NCBI RefSeq assembly: GCF_009833125.1
Contig: NZ_QRCC01000018.1
Location: 1-46,355 of the forward strand
DNA: 46,355 bases
Source: Nitrosomonas sp. HPC101
GTDB lineage: Bacteria > Pseudomonadota > Gammaproteobacteria > Burkholderiales > Nitrosomonadaceae
Direction of reading: 5' to 3'
The first letter of the stretch is position 1, and each line of letters starts with the position of its first letter. Below, in pieces: positions 43,832 through 46,355 of this stretch. Position numbers and translations under genes: made by a program. The notes under the pieces were generated by a model. The model searched no databases. It saw nothing but the letters and a program-made list of their open reading frames with translations, and was not told the origin of the DNA.

Positions 43832-45364
43832 ATGAATAATCAGCCGACGATTCTGGCAATCGATCAGGGAACAACCAGCACTCGTGCCATTTTATTTTCG
43901 ATGGAACTGGAAATCCTTGCAGTGCAGCAGAAAGAGCTGAAGCTGTATTATCCACGCAAGGGTTGGGTCGAGCAGAATCCCGAAACTATCTGGCAGGATA
44001 CGCTTGAAGTCTGTCATGCGATCCTGGAACACACTGCCAATAGGGCGGAAGCGGTTGCTGCCATTGGCATCACCAATCAGCGCGAAACAACTATTCTATG
44101 GGATCGTAGTACCGGGAAACCTGTTTATCCTGCCATTGTGTGGCAGGATCGCCGTACTGATATCGTTTGCGAGCGATTGAGGGCGCAAGGGTTTGAGTCG
44201 ATGGTAACAGCTCGAACCGGCTTGCTGTTCGATCCCTATTTTTCCGCAACCAAAATTGCCTGGATACTGGATAACGTTGCAGGCGCGCGTGCCCGCGCAG
44301 TGCGAGGTGAATTGGCATTTGGCACGATCGATTGCTATCTGCTTTGGCATCTGACCGGCGGGCGTGTGCATGCCACCGATGTAACAAATGCAGCACGGAC
44401 CCTGTTATTCAATATCGTCGAACAGCAATGGGATACAGATCTGCTGGCATTGTTTGGTATTCCGGCAGCGATTTTGCCGGAAGTTCACGATAATGCTGCT
44501 GGATTCGGGATGACTGACTCGGCTTTGTTCGGCCGAGAAATTCTCGTCGGCGGTATGGCGGGAGACCAGCACGCAGCCCTAATTGGGCAAAGATGCTTCC
44601 GACCGGGTATGGTCAAATCCACCTACGGTACCGGTTGTTTTGCACTTATGAACATCGGTCCGGATTTCAGGCTTTCACAACATCGTTTGCTGACCACACC
44701 GGCGTATCGCCTGAATGGTGAGATGATTTATGCTGTTGAAGGATCGATTTTTGTCGCCGGGGCAGCGATTCAGTGGTTGCGGGATGGACTGGGATTCTTT
44801 CAGGATGCAGCCGCCAGTGAGACACTGGCGCGCAGTGTACTGGACAGTAATGAAGTATATTTCGTACCTGCTTTTACCGGCCTGGGTGCACCTTACTGGC
44901 GATCGGATGTGCGCGGCATGATCAGCGGATTGTCACGTGATACGACCCGAGCGCATATTGTTCGTGCAGCACTGGAAGCGCAGGGCTATCAGACCTTGGA
45001 TCTGATGGCAGCAATAGAGGAGGATGGTGGCTATCAGGCCGAAGTCATCCGTGTGGATGGAGGGCTGGTGACAAACGGATTCATGTGTCAGTTTCTAGCC
45101 GATATGTTGAATAGGCCGGTGGAGGTACCGAAAGTAACGGAAGCAACGGCACTGGGCGCCGCAATTCTGGCCGGATTGGCAGTGGGATTGTTCGCCAGTC
45201 TGGAAGCAACTGAACATTACTGGCGGCGGGATATAATCTACACTCCTGCGATGACGGAAGCTGAAAGAAAGCGACTGTATATCGGCTGGAAAGCGGCGAT
45301 TCAGTCGCTGTTACATCCTTCCAGAAACGCTGTCGAACCTGCTGCATCAGATTCCCGCCAGTAG
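43832..45364 (+). CDS. glpK: Glycerol kinase
   Basis: GlpK phosphorylates glycerol to glycerol-3-phosphate with ATP. The 510-residue protein is full length and shows the FGGY-family features: AIDQGTTSTRAILF (phosphate 1), NQRETTILWDRSTGKP, VWQDRRT, GMAGDQHAALIGQ, STYGTGCFALMN and the C-terminal adenosine motif VDGGLVTNGFMCQFLADML. No glpF or glpD adjoins. pgsA, which uses glycerol-3-phosphate, follows on the same strand about 110 bases later, so this enzyme might feed phospholipid synthesis; that link is inference. By eye its codon use is like that of the core genes. Confidence 0.95.
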   Translation: MNNQPTILAIDQGTTSTRAILFSMELEILAVQQKELKLYYPRKGWVEQNPETIWQDTLEVCHAILEHTANRAEAVAAIGITNQRETTILWDRSTGKPVYPAIVWQDRRTDIVCERLRAQGFESMVTARTGLLFDPYFSATKIAWILDNVAGARARAVRGELAFGTIDCYLLWHLTGGRVHATDVTNAARTLLFNIVEQQWDTDLLALFGIPAAILPEVHDNAAGFGMTDSALFGREILVGGMAGDQHAALIGQRCFRPGMVKSTYGTGCFALMNIGPDFRLSQHRLLTTPAYRLNGEMIYAVEGSIFVAGAAIQWLRDGLGFFQDAAASETLARSVLDSNEVYFVPAFTGLGAPYWRSDVRGMISGLSRDTTRAHIVRAALEAQGYQTLDLMAAIEEDGGYQAEVIRVDGGLVTNGFMCQFLADMLNRPVEVPKVTEATALGAAILAGLAVGLFASLEATEHYWRRDIIYTPAMTEAERKRLYIGWKAAIQSLLHPSRNAVEPAASDSRQ

Positions 45365-45473
45365 AAGCGAGTGTGTGGAACACACGGAATAAGGCAGAGA
45401 AAATCCGTGGTGAATCTGGCAATCGCGGATTATCAACCTGACAGGATGAAAACAGATTGGAGTGCGTTTGGTT

Positions 45474-46046
45474 ATGCTGATGAATCTTCCCAATTTTCTG
45501 ACATGGCTGCGTATCATGGCTATTCCCCTGTTTGTCGGTATTTTTTATCTGCCGACAGACTGGATGTCTCTGGCCACGCAGAATCTGGTTGCCACCATCG
45601 TATTTGGGGGGGCTGCCTTGACTGACTGGCTGGATGGTTATCTGGCCCGGGCACTCAATCAGACTTCTGCATTTGGTGCTTTTCTTGATCCGGTGGCTGA
45701 CAAGTTGATGGTCACTGCTGCACTGATCGTTTTGGTACATTTGGATCGGCTTGACCCATCGATTGCCCTGATCATCATCGGTCGTGAAATTACAATTTCT
45801 GCATTGCGGGAGTGGATGGCGCAAATTGGTAAATCTAGGAGTGTTGCGGTCTCTTTTCTGGGGAAGATCAAAACGGCTGCGCAAATGGTAGCAATTCCCC
45901 TGCTGCTCTACCACGATAGAATCGATGATACGTTTGATCCACAGATGGTCGGCACTTGGCTGATTTACATTGCAGCGATTCTGACATTATGGTCTATGAT
46001 TTACTATCTGAGAGCAGCTATTCCACACGCAACTCATCATCACTAA
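45474..46046 (+). CDS. pgsA: Phosphatidylglycerophosphate synthase
   Basis: PgsA joins CDP-diacylglycerol and glycerol-3-phosphate in the inner membrane, the first committed step to phosphatidylglycerol. The product (about 190 residues) has several membrane helices and the CDP-alcohol phosphatidyltransferase signature DG-x2-AR-x8-G-x3-D-x3-D, seen as DGYLAR...GAFLDPVAD. The start is uncertain: ATG 45474 has GGAG 12 bases upstream; ATG 45480 (MNLPNFLTWLR) fits the family N-terminus best but is 18 bases from it; GTG 45462 is also in frame. The His-rich end (HATHHH) is notable. Confidence 0.93.
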   Translation: MLMNLPNFLTWLRIMAIPLFVGIFYLPTDWMSLATQNLVATIVFGGAALTDWLDGYLARALNQTSAFGAFLDPVADKLMVTAALIVLVHLDRLDPSIALIIIGREITISALREWMAQIGKSRSVAVSFLGKIKTAAQMVAIPLLLYHDRIDDTFDPQMVGTWLIYIAAILTLWSMIYYLRAAIPHATHHH

Positions 46047-46355
46047 AAAGGTCTCTGGTAATCAATAATAAGGTGTATGTCGGCATGTATAACAGGAGCT
46101 TGCCGATTATATGTTGGAAAAATAGAACCAAAGAGAATCTGATTACCGTGCTCAACATCAATAAGCTTCCGGCTGAGGCAAGTTTATTTATTCGCCTTCA
46201 ATAAAATACCAGTCTTGTATAAAAAAACTGCTGCTGCATAACGATATTTTGAGTTTTTTTATGAATAAGTGTAAATAAATTGATAACTCAAATGTTTATT
46301 GCGATCAACAAAATCAATTATACGGAATGCCTCGAATTTATACCCATTTTATCAT
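46047..46355. other. Intergenic end of window
   Basis: About 309 AT-rich bases after pgsA. I see no convincing gene, tRNA or hairpin with a T-run. The tRNA-Gly that often follows pgsA in other proteobacteria is not present here. Confidence 0.6.

Noticed and set aside
46047..46355. tRNA gene after pgsA, as in many proteobacteria
   Set aside because: No cloverleaf, T-loop GGTTCRANNC or anticodon stem could be found on either strand.

Overview
The window looks like a betaproteobacterial chromosome, most plausibly an ammonia oxidiser of the Nitrosomonas group. That is an inference from gene families and gene order (tol-pal-cpoB-queE-queC; glgP-glgX-ackA; ubiH-dsbC; mltA; Nif3; Deg-type protease; phoB; rnk; glpK; pgsA) and not from a marker gene. 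I found no rRNA, tRNA or CRISPR array.

Three zones can be told apart. (1) 1-4879 is a compact plus-strand core block: the 3' part of tolA with a perfect hexanucleotide repeat, then tolB, pal and cpoB (cell-envelope Tol-Pal system), then queE and queC (queuosine precursor synthesis). (2) 4880 to about 27150 is an accessory zone full of decayed mobile DNA. It holds four fragments of an IS91-type rolling-circle element, an IS1380-type and an IS3-type remnant, and two REP-associated Y1 (HUH) transposase remnants. Islands of intact genes lie between them: a glycogen-use operon (glgP-glgX, followed by a broken ackA), a quinol-dependent nitric oxide reductase, an ABC1/UbiB-family kinase, a glycine-zipper protein, and an RND efflux pump with its adaptor but no outer-membrane channel. 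Many genes here are broken: a LOG-family protein, a three-gene dehydrogenase/oxidase chimera, an HsdR-N-like endonuclease, an XRE-type regulator, an HdeD-family protein and a small conserved protein. (3) 27163-46046 is again core-like: ubiH, dsbC, mltA, a 41-aa membrane protein, a Nif3 protein, a membrane-anchored Deg protease, a BT1/MFS-like transporter, uspA, priA, a surface lipoprotein, a Rieske oxygenase, a DMT transporter, a SpoIIAA-like protein, a SirB2 protein, phoB with a textbook Pho box, rnk, glpK and pgsA.

The strongest structural signal is a repeated IS91-type 3' end. Three copies start with the same 19 bp (TGTATAGGAAAAATAAACG) at 11605, 16057 and 20672, all in the same orientation and about 4.5 kb apart. 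Two abut minus-strand genes that lack their 5' ends (LOG family, HdeD family), and the third lies 17 bp from an ALDH C-terminal fragment. They frame the NO reductase segment and the UbiB segment, so the zone may have been built by rolling-circle transposition and by recombination or deletion between these ends. A second unexplained structure is a pair of tandem hairpins of about 100 nt (32553-32758) in front of the BT1-like transporter; both have AGCTATTC at the tip.

Metabolically, glgP and glgX would release glucose-1-phosphate and glucans from glycogen. The ackA that shares an ATGA overlap with glgX is truncated and carries an in-frame stop, so acetate/ATP production from acetyl-phosphate through this copy should be lost.
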